A stretch of DNA of 64,000 nt from Cordylochernes scorpioides (GCA_030710605.1 CP092863.1:136392192-136456191); one strand, 5' to 3'; shown: positions 11,031 to 21,431, counted from the stretch's first letter. Made by a program: numbers and translations. Notes: generated by a model from the sequence alone, not told the origin.

Positions 11031-11399
11031 CTTTGCACAAAGGAATAAGAAACAACAACATATTTGATTCTTGCATCTATTTATAAATGTGCTTGGGAAA
11101 ATCAGAAAACAATTATAGATCTTTGGAAACAATTACTTTACTATTTACTTATTTAATTTGATGCAATGGTTAACACTCGACTGTCAAAATGAGTGAAGAG
11201 AGAATTAAGGTCGATGAACGCACTAAGCTGCAGCGAATAATTGGTGGAGGTGCTGGGATAGACATCAGGGATAGATGGACAGGAAGAGACAGTTTAAGAC
11301 ACGACGTCAGTGAAGAGCAATGTCCCCCGAGACTGGAACAATCAATGGAGGTCGCGTAGCAACAGGCAGTCTCACCATGTTGGACAACCTGGTGACTGT

Positions 11400-12240
11400 A
11401 CGCTCCTGGGGCTATCGTGGTAAGTTCGGCAGTGTACGTGGTGGGGATATGGAGCCTTGGTGTGTACGTGGTGATATGGGGACTTAAGGTGTACGTGTTG
11501 GTGTACTGGTGTAAGTAGCAATTTCTTGTTCCTTGTGGAGCCTCGTTATACTTGTATACATGGTCTACGTGTTGGTGTGGGATAATTGCTGTTTGAGAGA
11601 ATGTGATGGTTTTAGAGGTGTTGGAAAAATTGTTGTACGTGGTGGTTATAGAACTGATGGTGTACGAGGTGATATGGGGACTTGGGATGTACGTGGTGGT
11701 GTAATTGGTGTAAGTAGCAGTGTCTTGTTCCTTGTGGACACCCGTTATATACATGGTCTACGTGCTGGTGTGGGATAATTTCTGTTTGAGAGAGTGTGAT
11801 GGTTGTAAAGGTGTTGTGATATTGATGTACGTGGTGTTAACAAACTTGGGTTGTACGTGGTGGTGTATCTGGTGTAAATTGCAGTGTCTTGTTCCTTGTG
11901 GAGACTCGTTTATTGGTGGTAGTAAGTTATGTTGTTAATGTACGTGGTCCATGTGGTAGTGTAAGATCATTGCTGTTTGAGATAGTGAGATAATTATAGT
12001 GGTTCCGGAACATTGGTGTACGTGGTGGTGTACTTGGTGTAAGTAGCAGTGTCTTGTTCCTTGTGGACACCCGTGTATAGATGGTAGTGGGGTCTAAGTT
12101 CTATGTTGCTAAGACATTAACGTACATGGTGGTATCGGGACAACGAATAAATTAATGCGCGTATTAGTATCAAAACACACTTCTATAAAGCGGCGGTATG
12201 GTTGACATGGTATTGTTGGAACAGTAGCGTACATTGTAGT
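11400..12240. repeat. GT-rich degenerate tandem repeat, about 160-200 bp unit
   Basis: GTCTTGTTCCTTGTGGA recurs at about 11720, 11884 and 12050, and less exactly near 11524, always after TACGTGGTGGTGT words. Spacing is 160-200 bp and units are diverged. Open frames here are products of low complexity. Confidence 0.7.
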
Positions 12241-12418
12241 AAAAAGTTGTCACTTTAACAACGATGTAACAGACGAAGTGACGTGGAAGTGCCTTATTGT
12301 ATTATATAGTAGAATGGTAGGTAAATACAACGATATATTGAATTTGTACACTCTATCAAATGAGTATTTGTCTTAGTAATGTAAATTGTAGTAATATGAT
12401 AAAATAATTAAAAATAAA

Positions 12419-12546
12419 AAAGGCATATCCTGACCAGGACTACATGTGGTTTTCAGAAGGCAGAGCTCCATCTGGTGGAACAAAAATCAACTAAAATCGA
12501 TTTACCCTGTTCCCTGATATTTCATCAACCCAATTTCTTGATAAAT
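12419..12546 (+). repeat. HH-B fragment without the ribozyme part
   Basis: AAAGGCATATCCTGACCAGG, TCCATCTGGTGGAACAAAAA and CAACCCAATTTCTTGATAAA match HH-B up to the point where the hammerhead would start. Confidence 0.7.
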
Positions 12547-12649
12547 CAATATTATAAAATGATATGTGTGGTAATTCTTAAATATAGGTATCATTTATTT
12601 AAAGTTTTTTATGTTTATATTATTTTAAAGAACTGAAATATTATTTTAG

Positions 12650-12800
12650 TAATTTTGTTACAAATAAAACGTCACTACTGCCCTCACTGCAATAGGAAAA
12701 TATTTAGAGGATCTGGCTCAGCAGTACTTAACCCTCCCAGAAGTTTCACCATTATAATCTACCCTGCCTCTATGACATTGTACGAATCTAATGTATTGGG
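12650..12800. repeat. PAL-P fragment
   Basis: CTGCCCTCACTGCAATAGG, AACCCTCCCAGAAGTTTCAC and TATAATCTACCCTGCC match the family core. Confidence 0.55.
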
Positions 12801-12927
12801 TTATTATGCCTTTATCAGTACTGGTAGAAATTCCTGGTCATGATATTCATCAAATCTATCGAAATAAGGAATATCTCGGTAAGGAAAGTAGTAAGCGCTT
12901 TATATGTAAAAGAAAGAAACTCCGCCT

Positions 12928-13345
12928 TTGCCGGTCCCAAACCCGGATGAAAAAGGAGGAGGGGGAGCAGTAACAAACTCGCTAAAACCCTGGGCTCAGC
13001 TGGCTCGGCTGATAGTATTCTGTAAGGACTCCTAATCCAGGGATACAGGATGAGCAGCGTTTGTACTCCATGTTAGGAGCCGCTACACATGGCGTCTGTT
13101 CCTCATGTCAGAGATGGCCATTTCTTTTGGAGATAAGTCAGTGGCCTGCCACTGAGTAGTGCTCCCAGTCTTAATGACAAAGGCATTCTACTTCACCCAG
13201 TCATGATGGTTGTCAAACAGACACCATCAAGGGTAACAACTTGATACCCTAATACTATAATAATAAATAATATAACTACTACAAATAACTACAACATACT
13301 ATAAATAATAGTATGATTGTGAGTGGAGATAAGAAAGAATAAGAA
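12928..13345 (+). mobile_element. SINE-C, full length
   Basis: Starts AACTCCGCCTTTGCCGG and ends GAGATAAGAAAGAATAAG. Flanked by the 15 bp duplication TATATGTAAAAGAAA. An AT-rich expansion at 13255-13315 is unique to this copy. Confidence 0.9.
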
Positions 13346-13681
13346 TATATGTAAAAGAAAAAATAGTGTTTTTAATAGTTCTATTTCTTGAATAAAGATG
13401 GCGCACAATTACCTTGGGTTTATGTTATTTTGAAATAACTCAGGTGGTAATGAAGATAAAACTGAGAGAATATATTGCTATTTATATATATTGCGATATT
13501 TGCTATGTTTTTATTTCGTAAATTACCATTTGTTTCCTTTATAATGCATCTTAATTTAGTAGAAATATTTGAAATTGTAACGTAGTTAATTTCCGTTTCT
13601 ATTTAATTTTGTCGCGAAGAAAAGACAAACAATTCTAATGACAAATCTCAATTTATTCTAATAAAAAAAATTACCATATTT

Positions 13682-13700
13682 GCATAAAAAGGGGGGGGGG
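13682..13700. repeat. Poly-G run after poly-A
   Basis: AAAAAGGGGGGGGGGC. A similar run of 12-13 G is at about 57549. Such runs are often length errors in assemblies. Confidence 0.8.
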
Positions 13701-13767
13701 CAAGGATAGAAATTTTTAAGTGAAGGAATATCATAAACTAATATGTTATGAATATAATAATACATAT

Positions 13768-14362
13768 TGTCGCGTATATGGGCATGAAAATACCTACAAC
13801 ATCCGCCAATAGATGGCGCTTTCGTCTATTTCCCGTCTAGAACTAGTGTGGATATCGCCGAATGCTGTGGTCCTGTTTCCTGGGGTAAATGTTTGTAAAT
13901 ATCCGCTGATATTGTCCCTGAGATGTAGTGTAAATACCTGTTAAATGATATTCGAGCTATTATGTAATGTAGTTTAAAGAAGACAATAAAAGGAGAGGAT
14001 AGAGGCTGCCTGGCCGGCATTCATATTTATATAGAAAATAGACACTTCGGCCGAAGTGTCTATTTTCTATATAAATAAAAAGGAGAGGAGTGTTAGAAGT
14101 CTCGATGCTGATTACTGTTATGACTCTCTCGCCAACACCACAGTCGCTACTCTTCTGGTAAGTCTCTCGTGTCCCCCCACCAGTGGTAAGGCCGAGAGAT
14201 ACTGCCAGAGGAAAGGAGATCCACTTGAATGGTGGTTCTCAGAAGGTCTTTGGATGGTCTGCAGGGTAGAGTTGCAGTGGAGAAGCAACAGGTGCCTGGG
14301 TAGGTGATCCATGAAGGAGGAAGCGGCATAATCGCGAAGAACCGGAGGTATCAAGTGCGACA
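13768..14362. mobile_element. Solo LTR, family LTR-1 (595 bp)
   Basis: Ends form the inverted pair TGTCGC / GCGACA and the element is flanked by ATAT on both sides (13764-13767, 14363-14366). An AATAAA is present at about 13986. A 54 bp perfect palindrome lies inside. Short open frames at 14056-14363 are LTR sequence, not genes. Confidence 0.85.
14024..14077. repeat. Perfect 54 bp palindrome
   Basis: Arms of 27 bp meet at CTTCGG|CCGAAG (centre 14050/14051) with no spacer. AATAAAAGGAGAGGA on the left and AATAAAAAGGAGAGGA on the right are direct repeats around it. Confidence 0.9.
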
Positions 14363-14504
14363 ATATTTTGTTACAAATCTTCTTACTTATGGGAGCTGCT
14401 GGCAGCTTGAAAATCTTGTTTCTACTCTCATGGATCTTACGTATTTAAGGTTGTTCTCAACGTCTTAAAATGACTCTTAGTAGTTTTACATAATTTTTCT
14501 TACT

Positions 14505-14760
14505 GAATAAGAAGAGGTTTGTAGTCATAGTATTTATAGGTACATGGTTTTCTTGGAAGGAAGTTTTGGCTTTAACACGGCGATGAAATTCTGGAGTCAG
14601 TCATGGAAAATGAAGATTACAGCACCAATGGCCTCAAGGTCTTATCGGCAATCTTCAGTTTGTCTTCCCTAACCTACCCAGAATCTCTCCACCAAAATGT
14701 CACAGAAATATGAAGAAAGACAAACAGGAGAAGTACAAATTAATATATTGTGTGTGTCGC
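14505..14760 (-). mobile_element. LTR retrotransposon leader fragment
   Basis: In the minus sense, CTGTGACATTTTGGTGGAGA looks like an LTR end plus primer-site region, followed by GGGAAGACAAACTGAAGAT. The stretch matches 16960-17230, next to an LTR-C remnant. No intact gag frame. Confidence 0.5.
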
Positions 14761-14811
14761 GTTGAAAAATAAACGCTAGGAAAGGTAAACATAAACAAAC
14801 TTTTGTAATAT

Positions 14812-15190
14812 GATGCACTAGCGCGCCATCTGTTATCAAAATTCGAAACTATTTTAAACACGTAAGATTCTTTTTGAAATTAAACAATTTCTTCTGCCCT
14901 TACTGCAATGGAAAAATTGAAGGGAGGGCCTGGCTCATCAGTGGTGAACCCTCCTAGTGGTTTCGCCAGTTTAATCTACTATACCGCTGTTATATTGAAT
15001 TTTTGGAACTTCCTTTTATAGTGATACTGTTGATAGACTCTTGGAATGGGTATTTTAGAAGAACTATGGACATAAGCTTTGAGGACAGTAGAATTACATA
15101 CAATTATAAATAATTATAAATAAATTGAAATTGTTTAATTTCAAAAAGAATCTTACGCGTTTAAAATAGTTTCGAATTTTGATAAACAAA
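14812..15190. repeat. PAL-P palindromic element, complete
   Basis: Arms of about 75 bp (CGCCATCTGTTATCAAAATT at left; AGTTTCGAATTTTGATAA at right) are inverted. The centre holds, in the minus sense, CTGGCGAAACC and CTGATGAGCCAG with complementary flanks. Confidence 0.8.
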
Positions 15191-15332
15191 CTTTATTCTC
15201 TGTAACGGTCTACCTCTAAAATTGTATTTTCGTACATTTATATAACAATGAAAATTCAAGCCAAACTAAGTCTAATGAAAAAGAGTACAAACGTGAATTT
15301 GTACTTGGTTCAGGTAGATAAATGAAGAAAAA

Positions 15333-15527
15333 AGGCATTTCCTGATCGTGCAACTGAAAGTTGCTGATGACTTGCGCCATCTATCGGAATAAATATCAAC
15401 TAATCGTTGATTTTTGGAATAGTTTTCTGGAAAAATTAAAAATAAACGAGAATAGTTGATATTTATTCCGATAGATGGCGCAAGCCATCAGTAACTTTCA
15501 GTTTCACGATCAGGAAATGCCTTTTCT
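15333..15527. mobile_element. PAL-A palindromic element
   Basis: Arms begin GGCATTTCCTGATCGTGCAA and include GCGCCATCTATCGGAATAAA; the right arm repeats them in reverse. It lacks the hammerhead segment seen in the copy at 19021. Confidence 0.85.
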
Positions 15528-15621
15528 CTTAATAAGTCTAATAAATTCTAAAATTTTAAATTATGTAAATAACAAAAACACCTCGTTACAATATTTTACA
15601 AAACATTTTAAGCATTCTTCA

Positions 15622-15840
15622 TAAATGCTCCAATGGCCCCCGATTCTTGCAAAAGTCCAACCCCACCAGCGAGTGCAAGTAACCTAACAGGGCTCTGGCA
15701 CATTTGTAAGTGCAAAAGTCGAACTGCTTTTCACATGTGTAGACATGTGGTGCACTTACAGTAAAAGCAATCGCCTACTTCTACCCACCATGATTATCAT
15801 GGCCTGTACCACGTGTACTAGGGATAAGCAAAAAAAAAAT
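15622..15840 (+). mobile_element. SINE-A, 5'-truncated
   Basis: Starts at AATGCTCCAATGGCCCCCGA, so the tRNA head is missing; the tail ends GGGATAAGC plus oligo-A. Confidence 0.85.
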
Positions 15841-15919
15841 TAAAAATATTTTATTAACACTTAGTGTTAATTGTTATAAAAATTGATGATAAATTAAACA
15901 GATTAAATATTATTATTAA

Positions 15920-16060
15920 GATGCGTTAGCGCGCCATCTGTTATCGAAATTCGAAACTATTATAGAAGCGTATGATTCTTTATTTTTTCAATAATTTAAA
16001 ATAATAAAAAATTAAAAAATAATAATCAAATGCGTCTATAATAGTTTCGAATTTAAATGC
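15920..16060. repeat. PAL-P arm fragments
   Basis: GATGCGTTAGCGCGCCATCT and a short inverted remnant (GTCTATAATAGTTTCGAATT at about 16032). The centre is deleted. Confidence 0.65.
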
Positions 16061-16663
16061 TATTATTAACAAAGATATATAGAATTCGCTAGGTTGATGG
16101 TGAAATAAAACACTGCAAATATTTCAGCATTAAATAAATTTCAAAATATTCAGTTCAAAATTAAACATAAATACTTGTAATGTAAAATTACAAGCACAAG
16201 TTAATTGATATTTTGGAACAGAAACATAAAAGACTTTCTACAAAGGACAAGATGAAAAACTAAAAACGGCGACATGTTCATAGGGTAATGAAGCAGACGA
16301 GTTTTCAACAATGCAGACGAAATTTTCAACAAAGCAGACGATACTTTTAACAAAGCAGACGATCGAAGCAGACGACGGCAAAATGTCACATACATCGATA
16401 AGGAAATTTGAAGAAGTCATTCATGTCAACAAGTTATATTTGTGTCATCGGTTATTATTATATTTCACAAATATTGAAATCTTTATTCTATTATATTCTA
16501 TTTACTTATGATTTATGGCTTCAAATGCAGCTATTCTTATTCGTCTCATAGAATGGTAACAATGATAAATATATAGAGTTTATACTCTCTTCTTTTTTTT
16601 GGAATAATTCTTGAAACTTTTTAACTTTCACATCAACAACTTTTATAAGGAAACATTTTATTT

Positions 16664-16845
16664 AGAGGTACAGCCTGCACCACACTGATGAGGACCAAAC
16701 AGCCCGATACGCGTACGTGGTTAAATTTTCTTGATTTATCAAAAAAATAGGTTGTCCAAATATCAGGGAACAGATTAAATCAACGTGGTGCTTTGTCATC
16801 TAAAGAATGCTCATGTTTGTGGTCAGGATATGCCTAATTTGTTTT
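16664..16845 (+). mobile_element. HH-B element with a decayed hammerhead
   Basis: At 16684-16722 the CTGATGA box is intact but GAAA has become GATA and stem II has a mismatch (GGAC/GCCC). The distal arm ends GTCAGGATATGCCTA. Confidence 0.7.
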
Positions 16846-16949
16846 TGTTTTTTTATATGTCGATTTGAATAAGAATGAGAGAATAACTTAATTCATATAA
16901 AATTATAATATTATTATAATGAATTAGCGCGCGTCATCTGTTATGAGAA

Positions 16950-17230
16950 ATGCAAACTATTTTTCCTGACGTGTTTCTGTCAAGTATTCCTTCAGAGTCT
17001 TGGACGTCTGTCCTTAGTACCTTTGCGTCTTTTTTCTTGCGGCGTAAAGAGCGGCTTTGTCGTCGTATCGTCTATAGGGACATCGTCATCTTGGAGGGAA
17101 GTCTTAGCTTTGGCACGTCGGTGGAATCCTGGAGTCAGTCTCTTAAAATGTAGATCATAGCAGCCATGGCCTCTATGTCTTCTCGGCGATCTTCAGTTTG
17201 TCTTCCCTAATTTACCCAGTATCTCTATCA
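16950..17230 (-). mobile_element. LTR retrotransposon leader fragment next to LTR-C
   Basis: Homologous to 14505-14740 and directly follows (minus sense) the LTR-C remnant at 17231-17408. It may be the 5' internal region of the LTR-C element. No intact frame. Confidence 0.5.
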
Positions 17231-17408
17231 AATTGAACGTAGAAAATTAGGAAAGATAAACCTCAGAATTACACGGCAATTTATTTAATGTAAAATCAAA
17301 TTAAAACTAATAAAATAGTAGAGAGGCAATGAGAAACTTGTACAGTGTATTAAAATACAAATATAGAAATTTTAAAATAATTCACAGAATAATAAATAAT
17401 CTACTACA
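17231..17408 (-). mobile_element. LTR-C, degraded
   Basis: GTAGAAAATTAGGAAAGATA and ACGGCAATTTATTTAATG match the LTR-C end; the other end CTACTACA is followed by ATAT. Confidence 0.6.
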
Positions 17409-17461
17409 ATATATATGTTATAAATTCTAAAAAAGAGATTTTCTGTTGGATTTTGGAATAT

Positions 17462-17743
17462 TTTGAGGATTATGGTATTGCAATCGTGGTTAAAATCTTG
17501 AAAGAAGAATAATAAAAATGGTTTTGATCAGTAATTTAATTGAGTTAAAGGAATATATGAAAAACATAATTTGATAATAGTACTGCCTGGTTTAAGGCGA
17601 GTAGAATAAGGAAAACAAAAGATTATTTACATAATGTACAAAAGTTTTGAGCCGGCCATCGGGATAAAACAACAACGAGTTTTTATATGCAAAGCGTGAC
17701 CTCTGGCGGTCGATTTAACAGAAAATAATATTTTTGTATAACA
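17462..17743 (-). mobile_element. Solo LTR, family LTR-D
   Basis: Minus sense starts TGTTATACAAAAAT, carries a TATA-like word and the block CCGGCTCAAAACTTTTGTAC, and ends near CATAATCCTCAAAA. Three other copies are at 33511, 38169 and 38836. Confidence 0.75.
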
Positions 17744-17989
17744 TATATATAGACAAAATATGGGAGAATAATTGCATATATTGTTTATATTCACTTCTCT
17801 CTCGAATATAAATGTATATAAATCAATTTAAAAAATAGGGGTATAGATGAAGAAACAGTTTAAAATAAAAGATATATTCAAAGCCTATTCAAATTAAAAT
17901 AAAATCTTATTTACATATTTGTTTATAAAATGATTATGATATGTTGATGAATATTAGATACCATTGTTAGAACAAATTTTGTTATGCAA

Positions 17990-18041
17990 ATTTTCATTCG
18001 GGTGAAAACCAGGCGTAGCCGGGTATAGTGGATTTCTATAT
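17990..18041 (+). mobile_element. Helitron 3'-end remnant
   Basis: CATTCGGGTGAAAACCAGGC and GTAGCCGGGTATAGTGGATT resemble the 3' hairpin of the Helitron at 62424-62900, but the terminal CTAG is damaged. Confidence 0.5.
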
Positions 18042-18054
18042 TGCTACCGATAAA

Positions 18055-18190
18055 ATATATAAGTATTTTTATACATGGCAATAACACGTCATCTATAAAT
18101 AACGAATAAAGACATTAAGACACGAATGTTTCTTTTCACAAATAAATCAAACTTCTACTGTCCTTACTGCGACGAAAAAAGTATTTTTAT
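18055..18190. repeat. PAL-P arm fragment
   Basis: AACACGTCATCTATAAATAA and GACACGAATGTTTCTTTTCA match arms at 3340 and 8580. Confidence 0.55.
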
Positions 18191-18230
18191 AATGCGTTCT
18201 GATCTCATAAATATCTAACAAGATGTAATA

Positions 18231-18405
18231 CAAGGCTATCCCAAAAGTTCGTAAACACTTGCAAAAATATTGAAATACCAATATTATTCACCTTTATGTA
18301 TAATGTATTTGTATTATGTATAAAGTAATTGTATTATTATGTATTCGTCGTAATAATATTATTCTCCAAATAATAAGAAAAACACGAACTTTTGGGACAA
18401 CCTTA
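18231..18405. mobile_element. mariner-type MITE
   Basis: Inverted ends CAAGGCTATCCCAAAAGTTC and TAAGGTTGTCCCAAAAGTTC (read from the other end), flanked by TA. Same family as 48900-49072. Confidence 0.8.
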
Positions 18406-18409
18406 TATT

Positions 18410-19020
18410 TTTATGTATTTTTAAACATAAGAAACACCCTTTTGCACATCAAAATTGATATTATAATCATTTATTTTTCTCGTATAATGTTCATTTCAAA
18501 ATATGAATAATTTATATAATTCAGATTTATTCCCCATAAAGAAGAAAAAAATCATTATGATAATAATTCATCAGACGATTATTCTATAAAAATGCTGTAG
18601 GAACAATCTTTTCAAATAAAAATATTACAAATTTTTTATTAATACAAAAGAAAAGAGAGCGGTTTCATATTTAAATGGAGAGTTCTATCGTTAAATTTTT
18701 ATCTCTTAAACTTTTTCAGACGACTTTTACTAAAATTGGAACATGGAATTTATTGCCAAAAGACGGAATCAATTGAACGGGTTCCAAGATCGCCGGTCTG
18801 TCTACTAGAAAAGAAAAATGGCGCCCATCGTAAACTTAAGAATTTTATTTTTACATAACCAATGGTACCCAATCTTATCATTTGATATCACTGATTGATT
18901 CTCAATATTTTAAAAATAATATATAAAAGAATAACAATAATTTTTAAGAATGATTTTTGTCTTTAACTTAAATTTTAACTAATTTTTTATATTTTACAGA
19001 AATTGTGATGAACAAGTTAA
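18410..19020. other. AT-rich stretch, no recognised feature
   Basis: No frame longer than about 60 codons with protein-like content, and no copy of the named repeats. Confidence 0.5.
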
Positions 19021-19456
19021 ACCTTATATACAAATAAAGAAAAGAAAAAAGGGCATCTCATTATCGGGAAAGTGAAATTTTCTGATGGGTTGCACCATCT
19101 TTCGGAACAAATTTCAACTATTCGTTGATTTATAATTATTCCAGAATTGGCCATATACCCTTCTTCTTCTTTCTTATCTCCACTCAATCATATTAGGTTA
19201 TCAAGTTGACAACCATCATGACTGAATGAAGTAGAATGCGTCTGCCTTTGTCATCAAGACTGGGAGCACTACTCATTGGCAGGCCACCGACTTAGCTCCA
19301 AAAGAAATGGCCGCCTCTGACATGAGGAACAGACGCCATGTGCAGCCGCTCCTAACATGGGGTACAAACGCCAAATACCCATTCTTGATTAATCAAGAAA
19401 AGCTAACCACGGACGTGTTTCGGGCTGTTGGCCCTCATCAGCGTATATACAGAGTT
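19021..19456 (-). mobile_element. PAL-A/HH-B element interrupted by SINE-C
   Basis: Left part matches a PAL-A arm (ACCATCTTTCGGAACAAATT); the right part carries an intact hammerhead core (19406-19450, minus). A 5'-truncated SINE-C at about 19155-19371 sits between, with near-identical CCATATACCC / CCAAATACCC at its edges. The element shows that PAL-A and HH-B are parts of one larger unit. Confidence 0.8.
19406..19450 (-). ncRNA. Hammerhead ribozyme, intact core
   Basis: Minus strand: ACG, CTGATGA, GGGC-CAACA-GCCC, GAAA, CACGTC, CGTGG. All invariant core bases are present and the cleavage triplet is GUC. Stem II is four perfect pairs. Stem I has four pairs (last one G-U), shortened by loss of the flank. 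Stem III is two pairs (AC/GU). It fits the minimal type I hammerheads described for Penelope-like retroelements; self-cleavage is inferred. Confidence 0.7.
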
Positions 19457-19552
19457 CTTAAAATAGAGCAATCCATATATAAATCTTTAGATAAAATAAT
19501 TTTAAACTATTTTCAAATTTTATTTTAACTGTGATATTATAACACTATGCGG

Positions 19553-19646
19553 CGCTGAGTTTGTTTATACAAAAATATAATTCCTTGATAAAAGTTGGCG
19601 TTCAGCTAACCGGAATATTGGCAAATAAATATTTTATTCAATCCAA
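19553..19646. repeat. Unnamed repeat, copy 1
   Basis: CTGAGTTTGTTTATACAAAA to AATCCAATATAT matches 30605-30720 closely. Both copies abut a SINE-B in the same relative place, so they may be one composite. Confidence 0.6.
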
Positions 19647-19659
19647 TATATACCTTTTT

Positions 19660-19970
19660 GTAAAACTACATTTGAAAACTATTCCGCATGTGTTTCATTT
19701 CAACGAAAAATCACAATTTATTTCAAGGAGAAATAACGATTATTTCTAATCTTTGGGATGAGGTTTGAAAGGATGAATTGTGAAGTGTAATGATAAACGG
19801 AAACATATCTATCATTACACTTCACAATTCATCCTTTCATACCTCATCCCTAAGGTTAGAAATAATCGTTATTTCTCCTTGAAATAAATTTTGAATTTTC
19901 GTTGAAATGAAACACATGCGGGATAGTTTTCAAATGTCGTTTTACAATCACAAGCCGCATTATATTATGT
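19660..19970. mobile_element. SINE-B palindromic dimer without tRNA heads
   Basis: Two bodies in inverted orientation meet near 19808. A perfect 13 bp duplication TATATACCTTTTT flanks the pair (19647-19659, 19971-19983). Confidence 0.85.
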
Positions 19971-20189
19971 TATATACCTTTTTATTATCTAATTATATAC
20001 AAAGTGTAGTACAAATTTCATTTAAAAATACAATGTTGACCATTAAATTTGACATAGACCAAGAGAAAAGATTGTTAATATTAAAATTATATTTATTTAA
20101 AACATAGTGTAGCATATGAAGAAGAGAGCTGATTGACTGGCAAGGAATTTTGAATAATAGTGGAGCAGAAATCAGTGACCGCGTTTAAA

Positions 20190-20290
20190 TTTCGTTTAAT
20201 ATGTGAATAACCTTCACATATTATTCATTGTTCAATTATCATGAACTAGGTTGCTCTTGCTGAGCGGTACCTATTTATGTGATTTGACCC
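20190..20290 (+). repeat. SINE-D tail
   Basis: TTTAATATGTGAATAACCTT to TGAGCGGTACCTATTTA matches 51120-51225, where a tRNA-like head is still attached. Confidence 0.65.
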
Positions 20291-20445
20291 AGAGAGAGAG
20301 AGTAGCCATTTCTCTCTGCAATAAAATCTCTAATCCTGCTGGACATCGAATCCATTATAGTTTTGATGGCAGTTGCATGTACAGAAGAATTCCTAAAATT
20401 ATCTCATAATGAATAAAAAGAAACTCATTGTGTAGAAATTTTGTT

Positions 20446-20566
20446 CTTTTTTTTATCCCTAGTAAACACTTAGTACAGACCATGAAAATCATGGAAGGTA
20501 GAAGTTGGCAACTGCTTTTACTGTAAGTGAATCACACGTCTACACATGTGAAAATCAGTTCAACTA
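20446..20566 (-). mobile_element. SINE-A 3' part downstream of tRNA-Cys
   Basis: Minus sense: CACATGTGTAGACGTGTGAT, then AGTAAAAGCAGTTGCCAACT and TTACTAGGGATAAAAA. It begins right after the terminator of the tRNA-Cys-like gene, so tRNA, T-run and SINE tail form one unit in the same direction. Confidence 0.7.
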
Positions 20567-20578
20567 AAAAAAAAAGGT

Positions 20579-20650
20579 AGGGGGCACGCGGAGTTGAACC
20601 AAGGACCTATCGATCTGTAGTCGAATGCTCTACCACTGAGCTATACCCCC
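20579..20650 (-). tRNA. tRNA-Cys-like gene, anticodon ACA
   Basis: 72 nt cloverleaf. Acceptor GGGGGTA/TGCCCCC pairs fully (one G-T); D arm GCTC-AGTGGTA-GAGC; anticodon loop CTACAGA, so anticodon ACA; T loop TTCAACT. Defects are one T-T at the end of the anticodon stem and one mismatch in the T stem. Boxes A and B are recognisable, and ACC plus a run of T follows, a Pol III terminator. Normal eukaryotic tRNA-Cys has GCA; the G34A change makes this a likely pseudogene or SINE founder rather than a working tRNA. Confidence 0.7.
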
Positions 20651-20850
20651 ATACAATTTTATCTTGAAACACAGAACTCCAAGCTGTTTAAATTCTATGC
20701 CATAGTTCATTAAACGGATTGATTGGAGAGAGGTAGCATGCCGGTTTCTCTTCAACTGAAGAATCATATGTTTTCTATTGGCGACAATTCTGGAGAACGT
20801 ACTGGACAGGACGTAAGACGTTCATTCTATGTAGCTTGGAAATTCCGGAC

Positions 20851-21222
20851 ATTTTTTTTTGCTTATTCCTAGTACACGTGATAGAGACCATGATAATCAT
20901 GGTGGTTAGAAGTTGGCGACTGCTTTTACTGTAAGTGCACGACATGTTTACACATTCTACAAATTAAAGATACCTCGGCCAGTAAATCTTTTTTATTGTC
21001 TCCACGTTTCGACAAAAATCTTTTGTCCTCCTCAGCCGAAGTATCTTTAATTTGAAGAACTATGAATGCTGGCCAGGCAACCTCTATCTTTACAATATCT
21101 ACACATGTGAAAAACAGTTCTACATTACACTTTACAAATATGCCAGAGCCCCGTTTGGTTACTTGCACTCGCTGGTGGGGTTGGACTTTTGCAAGAATCG
21201 GGGGCCATTTGAGCATTTTTTT
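20851..21222 (-). mobile_element. SINE-A interrupted by an HH-E hairpin
   Basis: SINE-A flanks (AGTACACGTGATAGAGACC; GCACTCGCTGGTGGGG) are split at the ACATGTCTACACATGTG site by about 145 bp (20957-21099), with TACACA on both sides. Confidence 0.75.
20995..21045 (-). ncRNA. Hammerhead-like motif in HH-E
   Basis: Minus: CTGAGGA, extra G, stem GACAAAA/TTTTGTC, GAAAC, GTGG. Both boxes are intact. It sits between arms AAAGATACTTCGGC and GCCGAGGTATCTTT that pair over 14 bases as an extended stem I. The extra base before stem II and the lack of a clear stem III make activity doubtful. Confidence 0.5.
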
Positions 21223-21366
21223 CTTCTAGACATCAAAACAACCATGTATGTTATATCATATTGAAAGTTGGGTTCATTTATTTTATGATTCAAAAAGGCA
21301 ATTAGAAAATTTAAGAGATTTGTGATTCACCGAAGTAGTAAATTAATCTCATATAGATATATATAT

Positions 21367-21431
21367 GGAGCTCTGCCTTCTGTAAAGCACATGTGCTCCT
21401 GGTCAGGATATGCCATTTTTATTTTTGATTT
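21367..21431. repeat. HH-B arm fragment
   Basis: GGAGCTCTGCCTTCTG, GCACATGTGCTCCTGGTCAG and ATATGCC match the HH-B arm. Confidence 0.65.

Noticed and set aside
11170-11754. 194-codon minus frame rich in Thr/Tyr/Ile
   Set aside because: Falls on the GT-rich degenerate tandem repeat and shows its period, not a protein.
14056-14363. Short genes on both strands
   Set aside because: They lie within a solo LTR and around its palindrome.
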